Shown: positions 1 through 8,565, counted from the stretch's first letter. The stretch is DNA of 40,960 bases from a bacterium (GCA_021822485.1 JAKAQP010000013.1:1-40960); one strand, 5' to 3'. The notes: generated from the sequence alone by a model not told the origin. Numbers and translations: made by a program.

Positions 1-1
1 C

Positions 2-703
2 TTAAAAACGATAGTCGAGATTATGAAAATTGCCGAAAACGAAGGAGCATATAAATTCCGTTATTCGGATACGGTAGGCATATTAAATCCTCTTAATATA
101 TACAAAGATATATTAAAAATCAAAAACAGCGGAAAATTTAAAAATATAATACTTGAAATTCACACGCATAACGACTTTGGAATGGCTTCCGCAAATTCTA
201 TAGCGGCATTAAAAGCTGGAGCCGATTCCGTATCGGGAAGTATTTCCGGTATTGGCGAAAGAGCCGGAAACTGCGCGCTTGAAGAGGTCATAGCTTATCT
301 TAATTTTATAGAAAACCGAAAAATTAAATTTAATTTTATAAAAGCAAAAAAATTAGCAAAAATTATAGCAAAAATTACGAAGAGAAAAATTCCGGTATAT
401 AAACCGATATTCGGCAGAAATATTTTTTACCACGAAGCCGGGATACATACCGACGGAATATTAAAAAATCCGCTAAATTATGAAGCATATATGCCCGAAT
501 TAACAGGCTCAAAAAGAAAGCTGCTGACGGGAAAACACGGCGGTTCCGCCGCAATAAAATATAATCTCGATAAACTTGGAATTAAAATAACTGATGAAGA
601 TGCCGCAAGCATACTGTCCGTCGTAAAAAAAGAATCTTCTATTTTAAAAAGATGTCTGACCGATAAAGAGCTGTTATATTTATATAACCATAAATTAAAA
701 TAA
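2..703 (+). CDS. nifV: Homocitrate synthase, NifV-like (5' end outside window)
   Basis: This is the C-terminal two-thirds of a DRE-TIM metallolyase, probably homocitrate synthase, which condenses acetyl-CoA with 2-oxoglutarate. The reading frame is open to the left edge (codons from position 2), so the first ATG at 23 is internal. Family landmarks are FRYSDTVG, the metal-binding stretch EIHTHND, the glycine-rich GIGERAGN, and FYHEAGIHTDG followed by GKHGG. The protein ends soon after the barrel and subdomain, without the long regulatory domain of a full 2-isopropylmalate synthase, which favours the NifV type. In nitrogen fixers the product supplies homocitrate for FeMo-cofactor. A lysine-pathway homocitrate synthase or a citramalate or isopropylmalate synthase variant cannot be excluded without the N-terminus. 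No nif genes are seen nearby; the left flank is outside the window. Confidence 0.72.
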   Translation, partial: LKTIVEIMKIAENEGAYKFRYSDTVGILNPLNIYKDILKIKNSGKFKNIILEIHTHNDFGMASANSIAALKAGADSVSGSISGIGERAGNCALEEVIAYLNFIENRKIKFNFIKAKKLAKIIAKITKRKIPVYKPIFGRNIFYHEAGIHTDGILKNPLNYEAYMPELTGSKRKLLTGKHGGSAAIKYNLDKLGIKITDEDAASILSVVKKESSILKRCLTDKELLYLYNHKLK

Positions 704-794
704 TTTTGCAATCGTACATTTCCGCTTTATAAATCCAATCATAATCCAAATAATTTATTTTTAAAATATAACGTAATTATATTTTAAAATTTTC

Positions 795-823
795 TTGACA
801 TAATTTAAAAGAAATGATATCTT
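795..823 (+). promoter_or_regulatory. Candidate sigma-70 promoter for the TDT transporter
   Basis: TTGACA (795-800) is followed after 17 bp by TATCTT (818-823), a perfect -35 and a 4/6 -10. It lies in the 233-bp gap after the homocitrate synthase gene and would leave a leader of about 107 nt before the ATG at 937. The rest of the gap is AT-rich, with only a weak all-AT inverted repeat (763-785). Confidence 0.45.
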
Positions 824-936
824 AACCTAAATATTAAATGTATGTTTTTATTAAAAATAAAAAAGTGTTATATTTAATTAATATAAAATCAAAAATAATC
901 TTCAATAATTTGACATTTAATTTATTTTAAAAACCT

Positions 937-2103
937 ATGAAAAAAGATAATTCTGCAAAAAGTAAGTTTCGTCCATTTAAACAATTAAATAAAGCAAGTG
1001 ATTTAGTAAGACAATTTACTCCTAACTGGTTTACTATGAATATGGGGACCGGAATTCTATCTCTCATGCTGGCAGCTTTTCCATATCATGTTACAGGATT
1101 ATTAATTGCAGCTAAAACTTTATGGATAATAAATATTTTCCTTTTTATAGTCTTTAGCGTTTTATTTTTAAGCCGATTTGCGTTTTATTTTAATTCCGCA
1201 AAAAAGTTATTTAGCCATCCGGTGCAGTCAATGTTCCTTGGAGCCATTCCGATGGGTCTTGTGACTATTATAAACGGTTTTTTAAATTTCGACGCTTCTA
1301 AAATGGTCAACCTTGCTTTTTACTTATGGTGGTTAGACGTAATAATAAGCGTTATAGTCGGAATTCTCGTGCCTTTCTATATGTTCACAAGCCATACTCA
1401 CAGTATTGAAGACATGACTGCCGTATGGCTGCTGCCTATAGTTCCGGCAGAAGTTGCCGCGGCATCGGCAGGTTTTCTTGCGCAACATCTACCGTCGGCA
1501 TTGGCAAGAAACGTTATAGTGATAGGTTATGCCCTCTGGGCATTCTCGGTTCCGTTAGCTTTCGGAATCCTTGTAATACTGTTTTTGCGTCTTGCCTGGC
1601 ACAAATTGCCTCACAGAGATATGGCGGTTTCTACTTGGTTGACACTTGGTCCGATAGGCACAGGAAGCATGGGGCTTCTTCTTTTGGGAAACGATGCTCC
1701 TCGCGCATTTACCGGAACTAAACTTCTAATTTATGCAAAAACGGCTTCCGCATTCGGACCCATAGGCGGATTGGTTATATGGGGATTCGGATTCTGGTGG
1801 CTTATAATGGCGATATTATTGACGATAAGATATGTAAAAGAGGGCCTGCCTTTTAATATGGGCTGGTGGGGATTTACCTTCCCGCTCGGTGTTTATACCG
1901 CCGCAACAATTATACTTTACAGACTGACAGATATCGGGTTTTTTAGAATAGCAGGGGCTGTTTTCGTTATAATGCTTGCAACGTTCTGGACTATCGTCAC
2001 TTCTAGAACGCTTCACGGCATGTGGCACGGATACCTGTTTAAAGCGCCGTGCTTGTCGGCGGAAACTGGTTTGCCGGACGAGTCCAAAGAATGCTCAATT
2101 TAA
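937..2103 (+). CDS. TDT/SLAC1-family anion transporter (TehA/Mae1/Ssu1-like)
   Basis: An inner-membrane transporter of the tellurite-resistance/dicarboxylate transporter family (voltage-dependent anion channel fold). After a basic cytoplasmic N-terminus of about 25 residues comes the family-typical FTPNWFTMNMGTGILSL, then about ten hydrophobic segments separated by short loops, through to residue 370. The motif LPIVPAEVAAASAG and the segment around TGSMGLLLLG are also typical. Members carry C4-dicarboxylates, sulfite, chloride or tellurite-related anions, and the substrate cannot be read from sequence. It is monocistronic, with a long AT-rich leader and no clear Shine-Dalgarno before the ATG. 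It converges on the nitroreductase gene with 25 bp between them. Sulfite export is one possible role, but that is speculation. Confidence 0.85.
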   Translation: MKKDNSAKSKFRPFKQLNKASDLVRQFTPNWFTMNMGTGILSLMLAAFPYHVTGLLIAAKTLWIINIFLFIVFSVLFLSRFAFYFNSAKKLFSHPVQSMFLGAIPMGLVTIINGFLNFDASKMVNLAFYLWWLDVIISVIVGILVPFYMFTSHTHSIEDMTAVWLLPIVPAEVAAASAGFLAQHLPSALARNVIVIGYALWAFSVPLAFGILVILFLRLAWHKLPHRDMAVSTWLTLGPIGTGSMGLLLLGNDAPRAFTGTKLLIYAKTASAFGPIGGLVIWGFGFWWLIMAILLTIRYVKEGLPFNMGWWGFTFPLGVYTAATIILYRLTDIGFFRIAGAVFVIMLATFWTIVTSRTLHGMWHGYLFKAPCLSAETGLPDESKECSI

Positions 2104-2128
2104 ATGCGCATAAAGTCCATACCTTGCT

Positions 2129-2731
2129 CTATAGTATAACCTCAATAACTTCTTCGACATTCATCCTTGACGATTTAGACTGTCTTTTGACCGGTTTTCC
2201 AACCGGAATCAACGCTACGAGATTATCGGGACTTTTAATGCCGAGCATGTTTTCAATTTCGGGCTTGGCGATTAAAGGTCCCGTCATCCAGCATGCTCCA
2301 AGCCCTTCATTGTGCGCAACAAGTAGTATATGGGCTATAAAACTGGATACGCCCTGAAGTCCGGGATTTACTATAAATTTTCTGTTGAAATTCCTGTCTT
2401 TATTTTTATCGTTACTTTCCAGTATTTTATCGATACTGCCAACATACGGCTTCTCCACTACTGCAAGCACGACCGGCGCTTCATTAAAAAATGCATAAAC
2501 GCTCGGCGCATCTTTGCCCGTTACGTTTTTATATACGGTTTCTACTTCGCCCCTCATTTTATTAAGAACATCTTTACTTTTAATTATATATGTAAACCAG
2601 TTTTGAGCGTTTCCTCCGCTTGGCGAATTTATAGAAATTTCGATAATTTTTTTTATCAGATTTAAATCAACGTCTTCCTGTTCAAAATTCCTTATGCTTT
2701 TTCTAGTTTTAACGGCTTCTATTACGTCCAA
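2129..2731 (-). CDS. Nitroreductase family protein
   Basis: An FMN-dependent oxidoreductase of the nitroreductase fold, which uses NAD(P)H to reduce nitro, quinone or flavin-type substrates. The N-terminus MDVIEAVKTRKSIRNF carries the phosphate-binding basic residues R10, K11 and R14. SPSGGNAQNW at 36-45 is the family FMN-contact motif, and GLGACWMTGP near 143-152 is the second conserved block. The length, 200 residues, is normal. The start is a TTG (2729-2731) preceded by AAGGAG at 7-nt spacing; no ATG fits better. It is divergent from the cupin gene and convergent with the TDT transporter, so probably its own transcription unit. Physiological substrate unknown. Confidence 0.88.
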   Translation of the reverse strand: MDVIEAVKTRKSIRNFEQEDVDLNLIKKIIEISINSPSGGNAQNWFTYIIKSKDVLNKMRGEVETVYKNVTGKDAPSVYAFFNEAPVVLAVVEKPYVGSIDKILESNDKNKDRNFNRKFIVNPGLQGVSSFIAHILLVAHNEGLGACWMTGPLIAKPEIENMLGIKSPDNLVALIPVGKPVKRQSKSSRMNVEEVIEVIL

Positions 2732-2827
2732 TTTGCGTCTCCTTTTTTACAATTTCATAAATTTTATTGATTTTAAAAAGTAACTTATAATATAATTATA
2801 TAAATATTTTATGCAGCATTATTTATT

Positions 2828-2855
2828 TTAACATTAAATCTCTTAAAAATATAAG
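2828..2855 (+). promoter_or_regulatory. Candidate promoter, near-leaderless, for the cupin gene
   Basis: TTAACA (2828-2833) and TATAAG (2850-2855) are separated by 16 bp, each 5/6 to consensus. The expected start site is near 2862, five bases before the ATG at 2867. There is no room for a Shine-Dalgarno sequence and none is present. Confidence 0.45.
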
Positions 2856-2866
2856 CAAAAAATAAT

Positions 2867-3349
2867 ATGAAACATATATTAAGACTTGGCGAAATTAAAG
2901 ATATCGCGGTTAAAAGAATCGAAAAATATATAGACGAACGAGGTTGGCTTGCAGAACTTTATAGAAACGACGAATTAGACGAATCCGTTTTACCTCAGAT
3001 GTCTTACGTATCTTTAACCATGCCTGGAGTACAAAGAGGACCTCACGAACATGTATATCAAACGGACTATTTTTGTTTTATAGGTCCTTCCGATTTTAAA
3101 ATTATATTGTGGGACAACAGAAAGGAATCTTCTACATATATGAATAAAATGATATTGTTTCTCGGAGAAAATAAGCCTTCAGCGCTGACAGTACCTCCGG
3201 GCGTAGTTCACGCATATAAAAACGTAGGCGGCAAAAACGGCCTTGTTATTAATGCTGCAAATAAATTATTCGCCGGAAAAAATAAAAAAGAACCGGTGGA
3301 CGAAATCAGATACGAATCCGACCCTGAAACTATATTTATTTTTGATTAG
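2867..3349 (+). CDS. RmlC-like cupin (dTDP-4-dehydrorhamnose 3,5-epimerase family)
   Basis: A compact cupin of 160 residues resembling the core of sugar-nucleotide 3,5-epimerases. The stretch RGPHEHVYQTDYF (57-69) matches the RmlC strand that carries the catalytic histidine (here H60), and VPPGVVHAYKN (109-119) matches the second conserved strand. It is shorter than classical RmlC (about 180 residues), and the EH in place of the usual FQ after the histidine makes the exact reaction uncertain. It may be an isomerase or epimerase acting on an NDP-sugar, or a non-enzymatic relative. No other rml or polysaccharide genes are adjacent. It stands alone, divergent from the nitroreductase and convergent with comM across 22 bp. 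Confidence 0.7.
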   Translation: MKHILRLGEIKDIAVKRIEKYIDERGWLAELYRNDELDESVLPQMSYVSLTMPGVQRGPHEHVYQTDYFCFIGPSDFKIILWDNRKESSTYMNKMILFLGENKPSALTVPPGVVHAYKNVGGKNGLVINAANKLFAGKNKKEPVDEIRYESDPETIFIFD

Positions 3350-3371
3350 ATAATTATAAATTGGTTACACG

Positions 3372-5030
3372 TTACGCTTTTATAAGTTTTGTATTTCTGT
3401 AATTTAATGCTTCCAATATTGAATCTGCATCTATTTTTTCTTTCATATCAAGATCGGCTATCGTCCTTGAAACGCGCAATATTCTATAGTAGCCTCTGGA
3501 TGAAATATTTAATCTTTTTACGGCGTTTTGAGCAAGATTAAGGGCTTCATTCGTTACGTTAAAATATTTTTCTATATCAGCGCTTTTAACCGACGAGTTA
3601 AACCTTATGCCGCTATTTTTATATCTGCTAATCTGAATATTTCTAGTTTTTTCGACTAATTTTTTAATATCGTCGGAATCAGGCAAATCGGCTTTAACGG
3701 TTAATTCGTCTAAATCCGCAGGATAAATTTCTATAAATATATCAAACCTGTCGAGAATTGGTCCCGATATTTTCGTATAAAATTTATAAATTTCGACGCT
3801 TGAACATTTACACTCATGCTTTGAGTCGCCGTAATAACCGCAAGGGCAAGGGTTCATTGCGGCGACAAGCATAAAATTACTGGGCAGAATTATAGAAAAA
3901 CGGCTCCTCGATAAATTAATATATTTATCTTCCATAGGCTGCCTTAATCCGTCTATGGTTTTTCTGTTAAGTTCGGAAAATTCGTCTATAAAAAGAACTC
4001 CGTTATGCGCAAGGCTTATATCGCCCGGCAGAGGGTTTGAACCGCCCCCACCTCCTATTAATCCGGCAAGGGATACCGTATGATGCACCGCAATAAAAGG
4101 TCTTCTTAATACAAGTCCGCTTTCTTCGCAGCCGTTTTTTTTATTTTTATTTGAAAAACTATATATATTGGACGTCTCTAACGATTCTTCAAGCGATAAG
4201 TCAGGTTGTATCCATGCTATACTGTGCGCCAGCATAGTTTTTCCGCTTCCCGGAGGTCCGACCATTAATATGTTATGATGCCCTGCTACTGCGGTTAAAA
4301 CGGCTCTTTTAGCCAGCTCCTGCCCCTTAATTTCCGAAAAATCGACATACTGCTCCCGCTCATTTCTAACGGCGTTTGCGTTTTCGATTATATTTTTAAA
4401 GTAAATATTTTCTTCATCCCCGTTAATATTATATTTTCCGTTTTCGTTATTTTCGAAATTTATATTTATCTTATTATTGAAATAAACCTGCGATTCTTTT
4501 TCTTCTCTTTTAAAGTATGCCGTTTCCCCCGAAGTAAACATACATACTTCTTTTAAATGACCGAATGCCGTGAAATCTACTCCGAGAAATTTTGCGGCGT
4601 TTACATTTTCATATGGAATAATTAACTTTTTATTTATTTTTTTAGCAAGTATTCCAAGGGCAATTATGCCGTTAATCTTTTTTATTTTTCCGTTTAAAGA
4701 CAGTTCCCCTGCAATTATATAATCGTTAAGGTTTAAGGCGCACTTCAGGAGTCCGGCGGAAATTAAAATACCTACGGCAAGCGGCAGGTCGAATATCGGA
4801 CCTTCTTTCCTTATATCGGCGGGGGCAAGGTTTATAGTTATTTTTTTAACCGGATATTCAAAACCGGAATTTTTTATCGCGGCTCTTACTCTGTCCTTGG
4901 CCTCTTTAGTGGAAATATCTGGCAATCCTACTATCATAATACCGGGTATGCCGCCCGATATAAAAACTTCTACGTTCACCGGAACCGCTTCTATTCCGAT
5001 GAAAGTCGCGCTGTTTAAAGCAGTTATCAT
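3372..5030 (-). CDS. comM: ComM/YifB family AAA+ ATPase (Mg-chelatase-like)
   Basis: A ring-forming AAA+ ATPase of the YifB/ComM group. In Vibrio cholerae ComM is a branch-migration helicase that helps integrate transforming DNA. The N-terminal 170 residues form the ChlI/Lon-S5-like domain (GIPGIMIVGLPD, LAPADIRKEGPIFDLPLA). Walker A GPPGSGKT is at 258-265, Walker B GVLFIDE at 344-350, and the family signature MNPCPCGYYGDSKHECKC follows. The C-terminal Mg-chelatase domain is complete. Length 552 is slightly above the usual 500-510 because of an Asn/Glu-rich linker (about 175-225) between the N domain and the ATPase. Four 11-bp-spaced GTTA elements lie upstream (5120-5157). Transcribed alone or after the small gene upstream. 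Confidence 0.93.
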   Translation of the reverse strand: MITALNSATFIGIEAVPVNVEVFISGGIPGIMIVGLPDISTKEAKDRVRAAIKNSGFEYPVKKITINLAPADIRKEGPIFDLPLAVGILISAGLLKCALNLNDYIIAGELSLNGKIKKINGIIALGILAKKINKKLIIPYENVNAAKFLGVDFTAFGHLKEVCMFTSGETAYFKREEKESQVYFNNKININFENNENGKYNINGDEENIYFKNIIENANAVRNEREQYVDFSEIKGQELAKRAVLTAVAGHHNILMVGPPGSGKTMLAHSIAWIQPDLSLEESLETSNIYSFSNKNKKNGCEESGLVLRRPFIAVHHTVSLAGLIGGGGGSNPLPGDISLAHNGVLFIDEFSELNRKTIDGLRQPMEDKYINLSRSRFSIILPSNFMLVAAMNPCPCGYYGDSKHECKCSSVEIYKFYTKISGPILDRFDIFIEIYPADLDELTVKADLPDSDDIKKLVEKTRNIQISRYKNSGIRFNSSVKSADIEKYFNVTNEALNLAQNAVKRLNISSRGYYRILRVSRTIADLDMKEKIDADSILEALNYRNTKLIKA

Positions 5031-5081
5031 AATACCTAAACCTCTTCTAATTTAATAAATAATTAAAATCCGTTATTATTT

Positions 5082-5087
5082 ATTATA
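5082..5087 (-). promoter_or_regulatory. -10 element of a candidate comM promoter
   Basis: TATAAT reads on the minus strand at 5087-5082, about 52 bp before the comM ATG. No good -35 hexamer lies 16-18 bp upstream (the 17-bp position reads ATAATC). That fits a promoter needing an activator, and the GTTA repeats start where such an activator would sit. Confidence 0.4.
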
Positions 5088-5119
5088 AAAAAAAATTGTT
5101 TCAGGATTATGACAAATAT

Positions 5120-5157
5120 GTTACGGTTGCGTTAAATTTTTGTTACGATTGCGTTAC
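5120..5157. promoter_or_regulatory. Four direct GTTA repeats at 11-bp period (putative operator)
   Basis: GTTAC at 5120, GTTAA at 5131, GTTAC at 5142 and GTTAC at 5153 are spaced exactly 11 bp apart. Two longer copies of GTTACGRTTGCGTTA (5120-5134 and 5142-5156) are offset by 22 bp. Direct repeats at 11 bp are the typical layout of sites for OmpR/PhoB-type winged-helix response regulators. The cluster lies between the small GGDEF-like gene and comM, about -45 to -82 relative to the candidate comM start site. The regulator is not in the window. Confidence 0.5.
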
Positions 5158-5163
5158 TATATC

Positions 5164-5571
5164 TTATAATCTCCAGCCTTTATCTAATGCAAGCCTGTTT
5201 ATTTCGGATAAAACGTCCGCAACGTTTTTTAAATCTTTTAAAAGAGTCGAAGAAATAATATAATCAAAAGCATCTTCGTAGAATTCTTTAAAATCTCCGA
5301 TTATATTCATCGAACCTTCAAAATCGGTTCCGGGCAGAAAAAGGTAAACAAAACCGTTTTTAACCGATACAACGTCGGAGTCTCTCAACACGCCGCTTAA
5401 TGTTTTTATAAAATCGTCGTTGTATTTTTTTATATTTAAAATAACGGAAGACACATAATCTATAGCCGTTAAATCTTCCGCAAGCATGAGCTCTTTCTGT
5501 ATCCTTTTCATGTTGCAAACCGAATGGTCGAAAACCGGTTCAAAATATTCAAACGGGAAAAATTTAGCCAT
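5164..5571 (-). CDS. Small protein resembling a degenerate GGDEF domain
   Basis: I do not recognise this 135-residue protein with certainty. Residues about 58-95 (TLSGVLRDSDVV, then VYLFLPGTDFEGSMNI) follow the C-terminal pattern of diguanylate cyclase domains, where LRxSDVVAR, the GGDEF turn and a strand ending in LPxTD normally occur. The GGDEF loop is absent (VKNGFVYLF stands in its place) and the N-terminal half of the fold is shortened, so cyclase activity is not expected. It could be a c-di-GMP-insensitive scaffold, or the resemblance may be superficial. No signal peptide or membrane segment is visible. The start is supported by GGAGG five bases before the ATG. A TATAAT at 5603-5598 may serve as its -10. 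It lies between the PBP gene and comM on the same strand. Confidence 0.5.
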   Translation of the reverse strand: MAKFFPFEYFEPVFDHSVCNMKRIQKELMLAEDLTAIDYVSSVILNIKKYNDDFIKTLSGVLRDSDVVSVKNGFVYLFLPGTDFEGSMNIIGDFKEFYEDAFDYIISSTLLKDLKNVADVLSEINRLALDKGWRL

Positions 5572-5682
5572 GACAGCCTCCGCTATTATTTTTATTTATT
5601 ATACATAGCTAGTAATTACGCATTATTATATATATAAAAATCCTAATATAAGTTTATTATATATGAAAATATAAATATTATA

Positions 5683-7044
5683 TCAGTAAAAATAAGCTAA
5701 TAGGGCTTTTTCAGAAACGCCTCCGCCTTCTATTCTCCAAACTGGCTTTTCAACGACTAAAGCCGATAGTGCAATCTTCTTTTTATTGGCTTCGCCGAAA
5801 CCTGCAAACCACTGATATAAACCTGTTGGATGATTTCCTGATATAGTTCCCGTTTTTCCTCCGGCAATAACGCCTGGTAACATATATTGCCCGTTATAAT
5901 TATAAAAATCGGGATGAGCAATACCGCTGGTTACAGTTGCTATCATCATATGCTTTAACACATATGCAGTTTTGGCGGTAATGGGATAGCCTATGACTTT
6001 AATACCTTTATGTTTATAAATAATTTTGCCGGATGCTGACATAATTTCCTTTATTATATAAGGTTCTATTAATCTACCTCCGTTTATAACCGTACCCGCA
6101 ATCATTGCCGCCTGAATAGGCGTTATCTTAACGTTTTCAAAACCGGCGCCGGTAAGCTCCAACTGGTAAAATTTTCTGGGTATATACGCCTTGCTTTCTT
6201 GCAAATTTAATATAAAAGGTATTTTTTTGTTGAAATCAAATTTATCGAAATATTGGGACAGCAGTTTTCTTCCAACATAATATCCCGCAATTTTCCCGAA
6301 AGCTACGTCGCATGATTTAGCAAAAGCCTCTTTAAAAGATATATCGTTAGAACCCGTCACTATGTTTTGCTCCCAATTTGTTTTATCGGTTCCGTAAAGC
6401 GTGCCGTTAAAGCAGATATTTAATCCCGGATAAAAACCTTTAGATTCAATAGCCGCCGAAGCCGTAATTATTTTTGCGATTGATCCCGGAGGGTATGCTA
6501 TGAGCGACGAAATCTCGGCAGATTTCTTTTTATTATGGGCATATGAAGCAAAGCCCATTACTGCGCCAGTTTCCGGATTCACGGCCGCAAGCACTCCGTA
6601 CGGTACTGCATATTCCTTAAATACTTTTTCGGCTGCTTCTTGAACAGAGGGATCCACAGTATATACTACTGTATAATCTCCTATTTTTTGAATATATCGT
6701 CCGTTTTTAATCGTTTTAAAAACTGGATTATGATACTCAAAATACCGCTTAAGCGATTTTAGGGAATTTACATTACCCGAACTAAAACCGTTAAATCCCC
6801 GTTTTTTTAAAACGGCGGAAGCCTTAATAAATTTTATGGGTCTTATGCCCGTTCCAAACATGGGTTTATTCTTTGCTAAAAAAAAATGCCTGCCGTAATA
6901 ATAGAACTTAACGAAACCGTATAAAAAAACGCTAACAAGCATTAGCAGCGCTATATACTTGGCAAAATAAACAAACCTATTTTTCTTATTTTTTCTTTTA
7001 TTAAGGATCTTCTGATATGATTTCCAGTCTTTTATTCTTTCCAT
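5683..7044 (-). CDS. Penicillin-binding protein, transpeptidase domain
   Basis: A membrane-anchored peptidoglycan D,D-transpeptidase. A basic cytoplasmic tail is followed by one transmembrane helix (about 27-46) and then the periplasmic domain. Active-site motifs are SIAK (188-191, SxxK with S188 as the acylated serine), SCD (244-246, at the SxN position) and KTGT (397-400). At 453 residues it is shorter than FtsI or PBP2; the region between helix and catalytic domain is only about 80 residues, so the usual N-terminal pedestal is minimal. The class may be a PbpA-like or spore/elongation-type PBP; exact role unknown. It lies 15 bp after tldD and is probably co-transcribed with it. The ATG directly follows TAAAGG, so spacing is poor and the start is not certain. 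Confidence 0.85.
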   Translation of the reverse strand: MERIKDWKSYQKILNKRKNKKNRFVYFAKYIALLMLVSVFLYGFVKFYYYGRHFFLAKNKPMFGTGIRPIKFIKASAVLKKRGFNGFSSGNVNSLKSLKRYFEYHNPVFKTIKNGRYIQKIGDYTVVYTVDPSVQEAAEKVFKEYAVPYGVLAAVNPETGAVMGFASYAHNKKKSAEISSLIAYPPGSIAKIITASAAIESKGFYPGLNICFNGTLYGTDKTNWEQNIVTGSNDISFKEAFAKSCDVAFGKIAGYYVGRKLLSQYFDKFDFNKKIPFILNLQESKAYIPRKFYQLELTGAGFENVKITPIQAAMIAGTVINGGRLIEPYIIKEIMSASGKIIYKHKGIKVIGYPITAKTAYVLKHMMIATVTSGIAHPDFYNYNGQYMLPGVIAGGKTGTISGNHPTGLYQWFAGFGEANKKKIALSALVVEKPVWRIEGGGVSEKALLAYFY

Positions 7045-7059
7045 CCTTTATTACTTTAT

Positions 7060-8493
7060 TTATTTTGAATTTTTCCCGCCGACTATAATGGACGGAATTC
7101 TTAATGTAGGTTGAGCATCCGCTACTGGAGCTCCCTGACCGTCTTTACCGCATGTTCCTATACCGAAACCCAAGTCATTTCCCACCATGTCTATATTTTT
7201 CAGTATATCGGGACCGTTGCCTATCAGAGTCGCACCACTGACGGATTCCTGAACTATACCTTTTTTAATAATATATCCCTCCATAACGTCGAAAACGAAA
7301 TCTCCGGTAACGGTATTAACCTGTCCGCCTCCCATTTTTTTAACGAATAATCCGTTCTCTACGCTCTTTATAATATCTTTCGGATTAGTTTTACCGGGCG
7401 CAATCATTGTATTAGACATCCTGACTATCGGAATATGTTCGTAAGACTGTCTTCTTCCGTTGCCCGTTAATTCGTAACCGTATTTAACATAAGATAATCT
7501 GTCCGACATATATTTTTTTAAAACTCCGTCTTGAACTAGAATATTCTTTCTTGAACAAGTCCCCTCGTCGTCAAATCTGTAAAAACCTCTTTTTCCGACC
7601 AATGAAGAGTCGTCTATCACTGTTATAAGATTTGACGCTACCTGTTCGCCTATCTTGTCCGAATATACGCTTAAACCGTTTCCGGCGATATCCGCTTCCA
7701 AACCGTGACCTATTGCCTCATGTATCATGGTTCCGCCAGCTTCGCTTGATAATACTACAGTCATAGGACCCGAAGGGGCAAAAGGAGCCGAAAGCTGCGA
7801 CAAGGCTCTGTCTAAAGCTTTTTTTGCTATATATGCCGGGTCGTTTGCGTCAAAAAATTCAAAACCGGTAAATCCGCCTGCAGATTCATAACCGACCTCG
7901 GTTTTCTTACCGTCCGAAACCACTACATTGACTAAAAAAGCTAAATTTTCCCTGTAATCTTTAACTAAATCGCCTTCCGAATTAATTATTAAGACATCCT
8001 GCTTATAATCGGAATAAGTAATATTGGCTTGTACGACTTTTTTATCGTAATCCCAAGAGTAGCCCACGACTGGAGATATTTTATTCAATTTTTCGTCTAT
8101 AGAAACTTCGGTAACGTCTTTTATTATATTAAAATCTATTTTTGGCTTTTTTTCGTTAAAATTTAAAACTACATTGTTTATATCTTTACTTTGACTGTTT
8201 CCTTCACTATTTTTTATATCGCTTAAAGCCGCTTTTTTTAACTGAGAGGCGATATTTAATAAGTTTATTTCTTCGATATTATTCGTATATGCGTAATAGG
8301 TTTTTTTATTGGATATTAACCTTATGCCGGCACCCTGAATTAAACCTTTTATTGCTTTTTCAAGCCTTTTACTTTCATTTGATAAAACCGTGGAAACTTT
8401 ATTTTCTATAAAGACGTCTATGAAATCGTCCGCGCCTATGCGTGCATTGGCTATAACGGCTTTAAAATTAATATCTTCTAAGTTTAAGTTCAT
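7060..8493 (-). CDS. tldD: Metalloprotease TldD
   Basis: The TldD subunit of the TldD/TldE zinc peptidase, a cytosolic complex that degrades unfolded or leader peptides; in Escherichia coli it matures microcin B17 and breaks down CcdA. The zinc motif HEAIGH is at 258-263 within GGTMIHEAIGHGLEAD. GTCSRKNILVQDGVLKKYMSDR and the GFGIGTCGKDGQ region near the end are conserved in the family. Length 477 is normal. The TldE/PmbA partner is not in this window. An own promoter lies upstream (8537-8565), giving a leader of about 37 nt, and the gene is divergent from alr. Confidence 0.95.
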   Translation of the reverse strand: MNLNLEDINFKAVIANARIGADDFIDVFIENKVSTVLSNESKRLEKAIKGLIQGAGIRLISNKKTYYAYTNNIEEINLLNIASQLKKAALSDIKNSEGNSQSKDINNVVLNFNEKKPKIDFNIIKDVTEVSIDEKLNKISPVVGYSWDYDKKVVQANITYSDYKQDVLIINSEGDLVKDYRENLAFLVNVVVSDGKKTEVGYESAGGFTGFEFFDANDPAYIAKKALDRALSQLSAPFAPSGPMTVVLSSEAGGTMIHEAIGHGLEADIAGNGLSVYSDKIGEQVASNLITVIDDSSLVGKRGFYRFDDEGTCSRKNILVQDGVLKKYMSDRLSYVKYGYELTGNGRRQSYEHIPIVRMSNTMIAPGKTNPKDIIKSVENGLFVKKMGGGQVNTVTGDFVFDVMEGYIIKKGIVQESVSGATLIGNGPDILKNIDMVGNDLGFGIGTCGKDGQGAPVADAQPTLRIPSIIVGGKNSK

Positions 8494-8536
8494 TTTATTT
8501 TATCCCCGCGCTGAAATTATATTTTATACATATATT

Positions 8537-8565
8537 ATAATAGCAGAAAATACCTTGCCCGACAA
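8537..8565 (-). promoter_or_regulatory. Candidate promoter for tldD and the PBP gene
   Basis: On the minus strand TTGTCG (8565-8560) and TATTAT (8542-8537) are 17 bp apart, 4/6 and 5/6 to consensus. The expected start near 8530 gives a 37-nt leader. Confidence 0.5.

Noticed and set aside
763-785. AT-only inverted repeat as terminator after the homocitrate synthase gene
   Set aside because: The stem has no GC pairs and no clean T-run follows, so termination is doubtful.
910-936. TTGACA at 910-915 as a promoter for the TDT gene
   Set aside because: No -10-like hexamer lies 15-18 bp downstream before the ATG; the promoter at 795-823 fits better.
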